Part shown: piece after piece, positions 46,957-57,314 of the stretch
Position numbering within the stretch: the first letter of the stretch is position 1
Layout of the letters: every line of letters begins with the position of its first letter
Origin: Fomitopsis serialis
Lineage: Eukaryota > Basidiomycota > Agaricomycetes > Polyporales > Fomitopsidaceae
Direction: 5' to 3'
Assembly: GCF_022376445.1 (NCBI RefSeq)
Contig: NW_025954962.1
Span: forward strand, 1,426,001-1,490,000
DNA: 64,000 nt
Made by a program: the position numbers and the translations under genes
Notes under the pieces: model-generated
Seen by the model: the letters and a program-made list of their open reading frames with translations, nothing else
What the model was told of the DNA's origin: nothing
The model's database searches: none

Positions 46957-48606
46957 ATGCAGGCATCCACCGCACTCGTATGCTGGCCTCTGCGCCGTTG
47001 ACGGATGGGCTCGTACGTAGGGCACTGTCGTCTCTGGTCTCACCTCCCGCCATCGTCGACTCGCTATCCGAGCAGCTCGTGTCCTCGCCGGGAAACCTAC
47101 TGCAATGGTCGACGTACGACGTCATCAACCATGACCTGATCCATCTTCCTCCGTCTGGATCAAGAGTCCTTTCATCATCGTATATCATTCGCAAAGCCCT
47201 CATCCGAAAACACTACCTCTCCCGGTGTATTCGGAGCTATGTAACGAAGCATCCCGACTCTCCGCTGCAGCGCACCGTACCGAAGACATGGGACATAGAT
47301 CTCAGCTTTGCCGACGAGCTAGACGAGATGTGGAGCGACGACTTATACGATCTTGGTCTGGAGCTCGACGGCGAAGAGAAGAAGTGGTGGATCCTGAAAC
47401 CTGGCATGGCGGACCGGGGCATGGGCATCAGGTTGTTCCATACCAAGGACGAGTTGACGCAGATATTCGAAGGATTTGAACCCGATTCGGACGAGGAAGA
47501 AGACCAAGAAGGATACGACGCAGAGACCACCAAGCCGGACACTGCAGTCGCAGCCTCCCAGTTGCGACACTTCGTCATACAAGTGCGTCGTCGTCTTGGT
47601 TGTCTCTTACCTTCCTGACATCATCGTAGGAGTACATTGCCGAACCTTTACTTCTAGATCCTTTGGAGGTCCCACTAGACGGAAGGCCTAAGCCGCAGCC
47701 TCAGGATCTACATGGTCATAAAGTCAGCTTCACTACGCTCGTGCTCCGCGCAAAGCTGCTCATGCCGGAATAGTTCCACCTCCGCGTCTACTGCGTCGCC
47801 TCTGGTGCCCTGACGGTCTATATGTACACCCGGATGCTCGCTCTCTTCTCGGTTGTACCCTACGCAGCGCCCGGATCTTCCGCGGATAAGTCGACAGCGG
47901 ACTACGTGAACGAGGATCTTACAGCACACCTCACCAACACCTCTCTGCAGACGGACCACGGTGAAGCTGGAGTGAGACTATTTGATGAGCTTGTGGGATG
48001 CCGTATTCTTTCGGCTTCGACAGCCCAGTCAGCACAAGCCCGACCGCGACAGCCTAGGCCTTCACGAGCAATGGGTGAGATGTTAGGTGCCGAGGAGTTG
48101 CGGGCAGCAAGCAAAGCCCAGCAAACGCCCCTGGCGCAGGAATCCGAGCAGTTGTCAGCTGAAGACATTGAGGATATCAAATTACAAGTCGCAGAGGTGC
48201 TAGGCGAGACTTTCAAAGCTGCACTCGACATGAGTGTTCATTTTCAGGTAATTGTCTCTCCTTCATTAGCTGTTACTTACAGACAGACTAATCGCGTCTT
48301 CGTCAGGCTCTTCCAAACGTGTTCGAGCTATTTGGCATCGACTTTCTAGTCACGCGTGCCGAGTCCCCTTCCGCCAAACGGAAGTTCCAAGTGTACCTCC
48401 TCGAAGTTAACTCGGAGCCTGCCATTGAACTGACAGGTCCACGGTTGACATGGATCCTTGAGGACCTCTTTGCCGCTATTGGGAAGGTTTGTGTCGCGCC
48501 GTTCTTTGGTGGAGCGGGTGCTGGCACGGAGTGGGGCGTGGGCGAGACGAGGGAGGCCTTGAGAAAGTGCTTGGACATCGAGGTGCGGGGATCGCGAGGA
48601 TGGTGA
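46957..48606 (+). CDS. Tubulin-tyrosine-ligase-like (TTL domain) protein
   Basis: The ATG at 46957 reads MQASTALVCWP. The conserved continuation SAPLTDGLVRRALSSL lies in the next frame, implying one lost base at about 46987. The ATG at 46980 would start directly in the second frame but would cut the conserved WPSAPLT block. The ATP-grasp body reads VPKTWDIDLSFADELDEMW, WILKPGMADRGMGIRLF, HFVIQ / EYIAEPLLLDP, HKFHLRVYCVASGALTVYMY, DLTAHLTNTSLQ, ALPNVFELFGIDFLVTRAES and YLLEVNSEPAI. LKPGMADRG and LEVNSEP are nucleotide- and metal-binding segments. Fungal members include budding yeast Pby1-type proteins, whose ligase activity on tubulin is doubtful, so the substrate is left open. Three introns. 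Confidence 0.75.
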
Positions 48607-48966
48607 TGATTTGCTTTGTCAATAAGCAACAGAAGGCACAGCTCATGCTCAGCCTGATCCTTATAGAACATACCCGTACTTACTCGTAGAGCCAGAGTCT
48701 ACGCATCCCGGACAACGAAATGGTGCTCGTTGTATGGCTTCCGATACACATCAACGGCTGCAAAACAATGGGCACACGACCAACACACGACTGGTAGTAA
48801 TTCATGGACGCGTGTCAAAGTTACAGCATTGGCATCGTGACCCCTATTATCATACACGGAATGGGAATCGAAAGACAGGTATCAAAGTGGTGACCCAGGG
48901 AACTCTAAGTATACATCGAAGGAGACAAACTATCGTACAGCTTTTCACACAAGCCCATAACACTTG
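48607..48966. other. Intergenic region between convergent genes
   Basis: 3' region of the TTL-like gene facing the 3' region of the MYND gene, whose last exon could extend into it. No independent gene seen. Confidence 0.35.
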
Positions 48967-50231
48967 TCAACACGATACATATGACATCGGGGACCGAAGC
49001 CATCTTCCCGGTGACGTCGTTCTCTGAGAGATACTCAAGTCGCAGGCCAGGGCTCGAACTTGATGGAGTAAGCACCGCCGTCCAATGCGTTCCTCAGACA
49101 AGGCTTCCAGAAGCTGCCGACCACGGGAGGCTATAAACATATGTGTTATACTCAGTAAGACTATCCCGTATCGTTGTACAACGTACAAGGCGGCGTAGAT
49201 ATTCGTAGTGCTCCTTGAAAAGCCCCAAAGGTTGGAAAGTCGGCGTAACTTTCTAAAATGAGCACATAAGTGAGAAACATGAAGACGCGGTGCGTAGTAA
49301 TGACAGCCAACCTTGAGGACCGCTTCTTCACAGTCATGTCTCGTCCGCCCCAAGCTCGAACGACATCACGAGCACGGACCCGAGGGCTCCATCCGCGATG
49401 CGTCTCCGCTTGTCCGTCCCCAAGACCTGCTGGACAACGTCGACAGGCTGCTCGTCGAGCGCGTCGGCGGCGTGCTCGAATTTCTTCGAGAGCAGCGTGA
49501 GCGGGAGGACTTGCGCATCCACGAGTTTGTACATGGCCCTGCGGTTCGTCCAGACGTCGTTCTTCCGGAGCGTGAGGGCGAGGAAGTGCGTGTCGGCCTT
49601 GTGGATGTCTATCGTCAGATCCATGGCTTGCCAGCAGGCAAACGTGAGCGTGTCTCTATGGCAGGCATCATGGTCCGAGTGAGCACAGTTCAGGGGAGCC
49701 ATGATGACGAGCGGACCCATTATGCTCTTGGGCCCAAATGGACAGGTCCTGCAGCACATCTGCTCTGTAGAGGCGCGTCACCAAGGGGTCATGCATGGTC
49801 GGATCGGCCACTTGAAGTACATACCTCGTACGACCACCTTTCTTGGAGCCCTTCTCGCCGAAGTTCATGGAGGTAGTATTGAGCGACCGATCGCGCATGT
49901 AGACAAAGCTGGCCAGTAAATGGTCACGAGGTGCTTTTGATCAGTGTTACATCCTCATAGCGTACCAGATCTGTTTGTGTTTTTTCCAGTCCGCCACTTG
50001 ACTACGACAAAGGGCTCAGCGACAGCGCGGTAGCATATACAGACAAAAAGCATAACCAATTGGAGCGGGGCATAGTGCTTACCATTCCCTCGAGCAATAA
50101 GGCACGGAACGGCATTTCTGGCAACGTTTCAGAGTCTCTCCGGGTGCGGCCTGCTGCTTGCAGACAGCGCAGATGGTTTTGTCTGGTGTCGGGAGACGCG
50201 AAAGAACATAAGGAGACGGATTCAGAGACAT
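48967..50231 (-). CDS. MYND-type zinc-finger protein
   Basis: The start at 50231 gives MSLNPSPYVLSRLPTPDK and at once the MYND finger: TICAVCKQQAAPGETLKRC, QKCRSVPYCSREC (cut by an intron inside the last Cys codon), QVADWKKHKQIC. All seven Cys and one His of the C-C-C-C-C-C-H-C finger are present. MYND fingers bind proline-rich partners. Downstream exons include WQAMDLTIDIHKADTHFLAL, TLRKNDVWTNRRAMYKLVDA, LTLLSKKFEHAADALDEQP and GSVLVMSFELGADE, for which no domain was recognised. The 3' end is uncertain; the last frame stops at 48967, but exon order below 49330 was not resolved. The function is unknown. It is divergent from Rpb8, with starts 242 bp apart. Confidence 0.6.
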
Positions 50232-50472
50232 TCAAAGAAAGAGAATGCGACTGAAAAGATGAATGCAGAGCGAGGAGACTACGTATGGTGCTGGAGGGAA
50301 GAAAGGCGGCGCGGACGCGTCTGTGGCAACTGAGTCGCGCGGGTGGCGCATGAGATCTCTGCACGATCGAGGCAAACTCGCCGCAAGGGCGTCAGGCGCT
50401 TCCGACCCTGACAGTTCTCTCAACCAGCTTTCCCCTGGGTCACGGCGACTCTGTCTTCCGTTAACCCTCAAA

Positions 50473-51118
50473 ATGACCACGAACACATCCAACATCGTCT
50501 TCGACGACATGTTCACAATCAGTGATATCGACAAGGAAGGGAAAAAGTTCGATCGAGGTGCGCCGATCACCAAGCGAGCGTCGACTGCAGGCAGTGTGTT
50601 GATGTGTTCACCTTGCAGTCTCGCGGCTATATGCCCACTCCAAAAACTACGACATGGAACTCACATTAGACTACAACATTGAGCTCTACCCGCTACAAAA
50701 GGACCAGTCGTTTGCCTTGCCCTCGCTTCTTCACTAGCACGGGGACCAAATACGGCCGGCGAGGAGGACGAGAAGGACAACGATGTGTGGAGACCAGACG
50801 GCAAGGGAAGGAGGGGACTGGAGGACGACTACGAGTATGTTATGTATGGGAAGGTGAGCTCGCTTCTCCGCCGCACGCTGCGTGGGGTGGCATTAGTCTT
50901 CGAGAGCTCATAATTCGCTACAGGTGTACAGGTTCGACGGTGGATCACAAGAGATTGTGTACGTCACATACCTACGGCCAAGCGCTGTGCTTACTGTCAT
51001 GGTTCTTCAGGACCGTCTATGCGTCATTTGGGGTCTTTTGATGTCCTTGACGGGCTCATTCCGGCACTTAACAAGTATCGTGCTCGGGGATCCTGTATAC
51101 ATACTCCTCCGGAAGTAG
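50473..51118 (+). CDS. RPB8: RNA polymerase I/II/III shared subunit Rpb8 (two apparent one-base losses)
   Basis: It starts MTTNTSNIVFDDMFTISDID. After an intron it reads VSRLYAHSKNYDMELTLDYN and IELYPLQKDQSFAL. It then continues in the next frame as LASSLARGPNTAGEEDEKDN, VWRPDGKGRRGLEDDYEYVM and YGK / VYRFDGGS. A last exon has YASFG and then, again one frame on, GLLMSLTGSFRHLTSIVLGD and PVYILLRK. Order and motifs match Rpb8 along the whole length, an OB-fold subunit in all three nuclear RNA polymerases. Reading through requires one extra base near 50719 and one in the G run 51030-51033. As the only copy seen of an essential gene, with all the rest conserved, sequence error is far more likely than decay. 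Confidence 0.88.
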
Positions 51119-51481
51119 GCTATGCTGCCCTGTTTGTCGTCGCTGTGCAGTTTGGTTTGTTGTATCATATGGCTGATACGTTGCATTGTTCCTATGTAAG
51201 CTGGCCGCCCATCACAAGACCCCCGGGAGCCGATCAGACCTGAGCTGCTCTGTGTCGCGAATATACAGCCCGAATGTTCTGTGATCAGGAAAGATGTGTT
51301 CACTCTCTAACTTCGGGGCCACACAGTGGACGCACGCCAAGCACGATTGAACATTACGCGCCATACACCGAGGTAAGCTAGACTAATATACATCTATGAT
51401 ACAGCTTCTGATATCTTCCACAACAGATCAAAGCAGGGCGACGAGGCATTTCAACGATGAGATCGGGAGACATCGAGGAGC
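51119..51481. other. Convergent intergenic region
   Basis: Between the Rpb8 stop and the stop of the first Con-6 gene. 3' sequences only. Confidence 0.35.
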
Positions 51482-51903
51482 TCAAGAACTCATGTCATCG
51501 AGGACCTGAGCAGAGTGCTCCTTCGCCTCCTCAGAGATGTTGGGGTTGGCAAGAGCAGCCTGGGTGAAGCATCAGTGTCAGCAAATCGACTCACAGCAAA
51601 GGCAATGTGTGATGCAGACCTTGTGGCCGATGGCGACGTTGGCGTTGTGCGCCTCGCGAGACTCGAGCTCACCGCTGTCCTGCATCGAGTCAAGGCGCTC
51701 GGCAGCGCGCTCCTTCGCTTCGTCCGAGACGTTGGGATTGCTGATGGCGGCCTCTGGATAAGAGGTCAGTACGCGAGCACAGGCAAACGTGATAGGGGTT
51801 GTGCTAACTCAAGCCACGGGCAACCTGTAGCAGACCGCCAGTCAGAACCTTTCTAAGCTGCGCATAAGATGGAACGACGACTCACGTTTCCGGGGTTGGT
51901 CAT
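51482..51903 (-). CDS. Con-6 family protein (copy A)
   Basis: Four short exons give MTNPGN / VARGL / KAAISNPNVSDEAKERAAER, LDSMQDSGELESREAHNANV, AIGHK / AALANPNISEEAKEHSAQVL, DDMSS. This small (about 80-residue) hydrophilic protein has two copies of the Con-6 repeat, built around N-P-N-x-S-x-E-A-K. It was first described as conidiation-specific protein 6 of Neurospora, expressed in spores and aerial or stress phases; the biochemical role is unknown. Exon borders correspond to those of copy B (53195-53597). A TATA-like TATAAAG lies 89-95 bp upstream on this strand. Confidence 0.85.
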
Positions 51904-51991
51904 TGTAGTAAAGTGGTGAGTGAATACGCGTTGATCTGAGAGCCAGGACGATTGACAAGTTGGTTGGTTTGAAGTCGACGCGCTGGCCCTC

Positions 51992-51998
51992 TTTATAC
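51992..51998 (-). promoter_or_regulatory. TATA box of Con-6 copy A
   Basis: TATAAAG on the minus strand, 89-95 bp before the ATG at 51903. Confidence 0.55.
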
Positions 51999-53098
51999 CT
52001 ACGCAACGAGCGCTAGCCCGTGGCTACGTTTTGCGTCATGCTCCCTCGGTTCTGTTGCGGTTGTGAAGAAGCCATACTCGACTTTTGCACCAGGGATACC
52101 ACCGCGAACGAGCAAGAAGTGATGTCAAGTCCGCCGTCAGCGCGGTCACGTGGGTAGTCTCCAGACCGCCCCCACGCGAAGCGACCCCACCGACTCCCCG
52201 CCGCCGATCCACCGACCCACCGTTGCCAAGAATGATTGACGCGTCGCTTGACTTACCTTCTTTGTCAGTTGCTTTACTTCGTTGAGCCGCCGCCCATCGA
52301 CATCCCTGCCATAACGCAAACCTCGGTTAGGGTCCTCTCGGCACTGTTATAATCCTCGGTTTATTGCCAGCAGTGCGCTCATTCGTGACGCGTGTCTCCT
52401 CCGCCGCTTCGCGCTCAGAATTTTGGTAGGCCGGTGTGCGTATTCATGACGTTTAGTGAGGGTTCGGATAAGGTCCAATTCGCGAGAAATCCTCCGATGA
52501 CCTGCCTGAGCGTTGAGTGCCGTACAATGTGCGGACGACACCGAGGCTAGGCTTCGTTGGCGAGCGAAAATCACTTACAGACAGTTTGGATGATTGGATT
52601 GCTGCAGATATTCCGAATTGTGCCAGTGTTAATGTTCACAGTGACCGGACCTGTTGATGTCCATCTCGGGCCGTTGAGCTGGATAGCGCTTATACAACCG
52701 CGTTAACCGCGCTCCCCATCCGGTGTGTGCATGTACTTCCAGCCGCAACTTCGGACGCCGCGCATGCGATTCAACTTCAGGCGGTAAGCCCACTTGCTGT
52801 CCAAAACTGGCCACGGTGATGCGGAAGAGCTTGTACTTTATCACAGCTGCAGCCAGCGCTTCATGATGACCACTAGTCCAGGTGTGAAGCGGGCAAGGCG
52901 AATGGCGGCGGCGGCATCGTCGCGTCCTCTGCGCAATGACGGTATACAGTGCGGACATCGCGTCTATGACATCATCTCGCTCGCAGGATCGTCCCGCCGA
53001 AGCGCGGTGTTGCACCCGAAAAGGAAGGCGACGTGAATCGAACATGTCCTCGATGACGGTTGTGAACGTCGTCTGCTGTCGTCAGCCCCTCTCGAGCG

Positions 53099-53106
53099 TA
53101 TATAAG
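53099..53106 (+). promoter_or_regulatory. TATA box of Con-6 copy B
   Basis: TATATAAG, 89-96 bp before the ATG at 53195, followed by a pyrimidine-rich leader. Spacing matches copy A. Confidence 0.6.
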
Positions 53107-53194
53107 ACTGCGGTGGTGCGTCTTCACGCCCAACCCACTTGTCTCCTACCATCTTCGCACTCGCACACCAATTTCACCCGCACCTTCAGTCACA

Positions 53195-53597
53195 ATGGCC
53201 AACCCTGGAAACGTAAGTGCTACTTGGTGCTCGTCGTACCGACGCTTACTGATCCCTGCGTACAGGTTGCCCGCGGCCTCAGTGAGGAAATCTATACTCT
53301 CATATATCCGAGTGTGTGACTGATGCATACCCCGCCAGAGGCTGCTGTCTCCAACCCCAACAGCTCTGAGGAGGCCAAGGAGCGTGCCCAGGCTCGTCTC
53401 GAAGAGATGGAGCAAAGCGGAGAGGCCAACAGCGCCGAGGCTCACAACGCCCAGGTTAGGCAGGGCCACAAGGTAAGCTACGCTGTAAGGCTGAGCTCGT
53501 TGATTCGCTAAACTTTCTGCAGGCCGCCACGAACAACCCCAACGTCTCGGAGGGAGCTAAGCAGCAGTCGGCTCAGGCCGTCAGTGACTTCTCCTAA
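53195..53597 (+). CDS. Con-6 family protein (copy B)
   Basis: Exons give MANPGN / VARGL / KAAVSNPNSSEEAKERAQAR, LEEMEQSGEANSAEAHNAQV, RQGHK / AATNNPNVSEGAKQQSAQAV, SDFS. There are two Con-6 repeats and the same four-exon layout as copy A. No frame problem. The pair most likely arose by an inverted duplication and may be co-regulated from the 1.3-kb shared region. Confidence 0.87.
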
Positions 53598-54137
53598 GCA
53601 TGAAGTTCGTCACAACAGGATTGTAATTGTTTGAGGGAGAGATGTGTATAGCTGGTTTGGTAATGGAAGTGTAATTCGAGACAACGTCGTCGGACAACAG
53701 ACAGCATATGATCGATGTGATTGTGTGCATGAGACAGCGACAATGAGGGACAGTTCTGGATCCAGACACTACGTGTGCAAACAACAACGCGTTGAAATGT
53801 GCTAGAGTACTATGTAAATGCTTCAAAGGAGCGACAATGGTGGGATGTGTGACAGTAAGTACTAGATGGAAGTACGTAGCGGGTATACTAACAGCAATTA
53901 CACCGTGCGTAGATCGAAGCGCAATATGTAATCTGTGGTCAATGATAGGATAAGCAACTGAACGGTGATTGCAGACGGCGATCCGTCAAACGACCAATTG
54001 AGCGCGAAAATGAACACGAAAGATTCAACGAATACCCGCATATAGCCATCGTGAAGTTTCGTACGGCCACCCACCAATATGGCGAAGCGGCGCCAGTCGT
54101 TAGAGGAGTTGAGATGAAGCATATTGCGTCGATCACC
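53598..54137. other. Convergent intergenic region
   Basis: 540 bp between the Con-6 copy B stop and the stop of the Ser/Pro-rich protein gene. Nothing recognised. Confidence 0.4.
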
Positions 54138-56638
54138 TCATCCTCCGTAGTTGATTGAGGACCGCTTCCATATCGAGCTCCTGCGCAGGCCTCTTTTCTC
54201 GCCCGAGCCTGAACGGACGCGGGACTTCCGCCGCGACCTCCACCGTGATCTCGGCCGTTCACGCGACTTTGAGCGTTCGGATTGGGCGTGCGACGGCAGC
54301 GACGGCGTGCTCGACATCGCCCCGGAGTGCTCGAACGACGACGACATGTCTTGCCTGGGCGTCTTCGGGCGGCCCTCGTGCACGCCGCGCGCGAGGGAGT
54401 ACGGCCCGACCGAGAGCGTCGGCGACGCGGGCGGGGCGCTCGCGAGCACGCCCGTGAGGTCGTGCGGCGCGACGCCGAAGAAGCGCGAGAGCTTCGCCGC
54501 GCGGATGCGGCGCGCCCGGAAGTTCTCGGGGGGTGCGCCCACTGTGTCTTGGCCCTCGCGTTCGCGCTCGGCCTGCTCGGGGTCTACGCCTGCGTCGTTC
54601 GTGGGCACGGGCGGCTGGGAGGGGACGAGGTCGGAGAAGGGCGCGCCGGAGATGGGCGAGCGCGGGCTCGTGGGCAGGGGCGGGAGCGGCTCGGGGGAGA
54701 GCGGCCTCTGCGAGTGCAGCGAGTGGTTGCGAGAGTGGGTGCGGGAGTGGCTCCGCGAATGCGAGTACGAGCCAGCGGCTACGAGGTCGAGGGAGGCGAG
54801 GGTCGGGCGGGCTCGCGGGTCGGACGCGCGCGGAGAGGGCGTGCCGGGGCGCGAATGTACGGAGGGACGTCGGGGAGACATTGTGGTGTCCGCTGGGCCA
54901 GCCGTGTCCTGCTCTGGTACGGGAGGCGCTGTCTCTGTCTCTGTCTCTACCTGTGGTTCGGGCTCCGCTTTCGGCTGGGCTTCAACGGGGTCGCTATCCT
55001 TCGCCTCCTCTGGGGTACCGTGTCGAGACTCACTCGAATTACCACTGAAGACCAGGGGCGACGGCGGATCGGAGTTGGACGACTGGAGGGAGTCTCGGAG
55101 TCGTCGATGAATGCTGATGCTAGAGGTGACAGAGGTGAAGGTAGCCCGCGAGTCGCGGCGGTTCTCAGAGACGGTCGTGAGGATGGAGATGGTGTCGATT
55201 GTATCGTCCCGCATCCTGTGTGAGCGAATCTGGAAGAGCTCCTTTGGTGGCTTGTCGCCGAAGAGCTGCGCATGGGCGTGTCAGTCACTCTGGCAATCGA
55301 GGCAGTGTAAATAGACAGCACACTGACCTGCATCATCTTCTTTGCCCGCCTGACATTCATCGCATGCTGCTTGTCGTCCTCTGGGTCCACCGGCCCAGCC
55401 ATGTTCTCACTCAGATACGAATCCACCAGCTCGTCTACCGCGTCGGGCCTGAGTGGGCGATGCGACGATGCCGATGCCGATCGACTCTTCTTGAGACGTG
55501 ACGCGCCGCCTTTGGACGGCTCGGGCGAGAGGTTGCGGATGTCCAGACTGAGTCGTCGCCGAGAGCTGCGTGGTGTCTGTGCCCGACGAAGGGACAACGA
55601 CCGTTTCGGGGGTTAGTGAGGAGATCGCCTTCGAGGATAGCAATGCCCTGCGGGGAGGGCGGGCGACACCGGATGAGGGGTGGTGCTTGCTGTGACGAAG
55701 ATGAGGACCCCGATGGCTCCTGCTCGTGCGAGGATGCAGCGATGTCTACTGGATGTCTGTCCTGGGAAGCGCTACGGGCCGTCGCTGCTTTTGACACGGC
55801 GGATGCGAGGCGAGCGTGAGATTTCTCACCGTTGCTGTCCGAAGAGATGTTACGGAAGCGATGTGATTCTGAGGCTGCGGTCGTGGGCACCTCGGAGACG
55901 GGCGAGGGCAACTCCTCCTCTTCGTCGATGAGCGAAGGTGCCTTGGACGGGACGAGCGACTCGGAGTAGAACGCGCTACTCGTCTCTGATTGAGGCTGGC
56001 TGGTCTCCTCGCGAGGTGCAAATACGACCGGCGACAGATTAGGCTCATCGGACTGCGTAGTATGATTGGACGAGGGTTGCGACGGCAGAGCTGCTAGGGA
56101 ACGCGCGCGATGCACACCTGCAGATTGTGAACTCGCCTGTGCGATGGGTTGATTGCCGACTGTCGCGCTGCGCTTAAGCGATCTTGCAGCGCGCTCGGAT
56201 CGACGAGTGAACTGGTGGTCGGCGAAGGGAAGGGGGACGAGGAGGCTGGGGCCATAGTCATGAGCGAGTAGGGATCCTCGAGCATGTCGCCGACGCGCCC
56301 GCGCTGCTTGGGTTTCGCATTCTCGCCCGCGTCACGACCGAAATTCTTGACTTTGCGCGCGAGCCGCATGTTGCTGAGATTTGGTCTGGCAGGAAGGTGA
56401 CGAGAGAAAGGGGAGGGCGAAGGGCCCCGCGGAAGATTGGTGTGGTTGGAACTGGTAGGAGTGTGGGTGGCGCAGATGTGGAGGCCTCGTCTACGCGGTG
56501 TTCCTGTGGAGTACTCTCCCGGTCGGTCGAACGCTGAACAAACGGCTGGAGAGAGAGTTTGGACGGAAACCAGGAAGACGAAAGGAAAGAGAACGTCTTG
56601 CGGTGGGCACTGCGCGCAGCGTTAACGTTGTCGGACAT
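54138..56638 (-). CDS. Ser/Pro/Arg-rich, largely disordered protein with one conserved-looking block
   Basis: The start at 56638 gives MSDNVNAARSAHRKTFSFLS. Most of the roughly 800-residue product is low complexity. Ordered-looking islands are RLARKVKNFGRDAGENAKP, KQRGRVGDMLEDPYSLM, RSLKRSATVGNQP, RPDAVDELVDSYLSENMAG, NVRRAKKMMQ / LFGDKPPKELFQIRS and NFRARRIRAAKLSRFFGVA. The tail is RS-type (SRERPRSRWRSRRKSR) and ends at 54138. There is an intron after RRAKKMMQ. The frame changes three times without good introns: in the C5 run at 55608-55612, at about 56196-56201, and, less surely, at about 56408-56428. No enzyme domain is visible. The paired R-x-A-K-x-x-x-F-F/L-F-G motifs suggest a signalling or cortex adaptor, but this is a guess. 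Confidence 0.6.
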
Positions 56639-56883
56639 GGCCCGCGTGAGCGTCACCTGAGAAAGGACAGCGCGTGCGTCGGACGCAACCTTCTAGTCTG
56701 CTAAACCAATGATGAGGGAAATTAGCCTCTTTCAGGCTGTACGGCAGCCGGGTACCGGGGGCGGGCCAATCGGGGGCAGAAGCTTGTCGCGCGAGGGCGA
56801 CGGCGGTTGGTATCGTCGAGGTGGGGGGAGCACTGCGCCGGCGGAGGAGGAGCGGGGACGGGGAGACGAGCCCGGCAACGAAA

Positions 56884-56899
56884 CCCGGGCTGGGTCTGA
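56884..56899. repeat. Target-site duplication at the 3' end of the LINE
   Basis: CCCGGGCTGGGTCTGA, identical to 63615-63630. Confidence 0.8.
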
Positions 56900-57314
56900 T
56901 GATGATGATGATGAATTCAGCATTTATTAACCGCAACAAGCAAACAACGTGCTAAGACGCGGCGGACGCCGGCCTGTACAAGTGCGGGCGTTTAAACGCG
57001 CCGCCCAGACCTGCGCCCCTTTCGAGGGTAGTGTAGTAGTATATACGCGTGAGGTGTGTACTGTAATGGATAGGCAATCAAGTCGGGTTATGCGGTAGTG
57101 TCTAGGGGAGCGTTCTGAGGTCGAGACGAAACGTGCATGGTGATAAATAGTGAATAAAGAAGAAAAAGTAGTGAGAAGCATACTGTCCATATTCGGCTCT
57201 GCGGCGTCCTTCTCCTAGGGGCGCAAGCCGGCATTGCCCCCCTAGTGCACGAGGTGTCGATGGTGTTGGATGGGGGAGGTGGGGACGGTACGTCGCCGTG
57301 CAGCTAGTACCGTT

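Larger units (their letters stand above)
51904..53194. other. Shared upstream region of the two Con-6 genes
   Basis: 1.29 kb between two divergent paralogues. No domain-bearing frame (a 138-codon frame on the minus strand, 52629-53045, is unsupported). A CACGTG palindrome occurs at about 52147 and TATA boxes sit near each end. Likely a regulatory intergenic region. Confidence 0.45.

Noticed and set aside
54282..55223. 313-319-codon plus-strand frames opposite the Ser/Pro-rich gene
   Set aside because: GC-rich antisense frames; the minus strand gives the RS-type and Ser/Pro-rich protein with an intron at a conserved-looking block.
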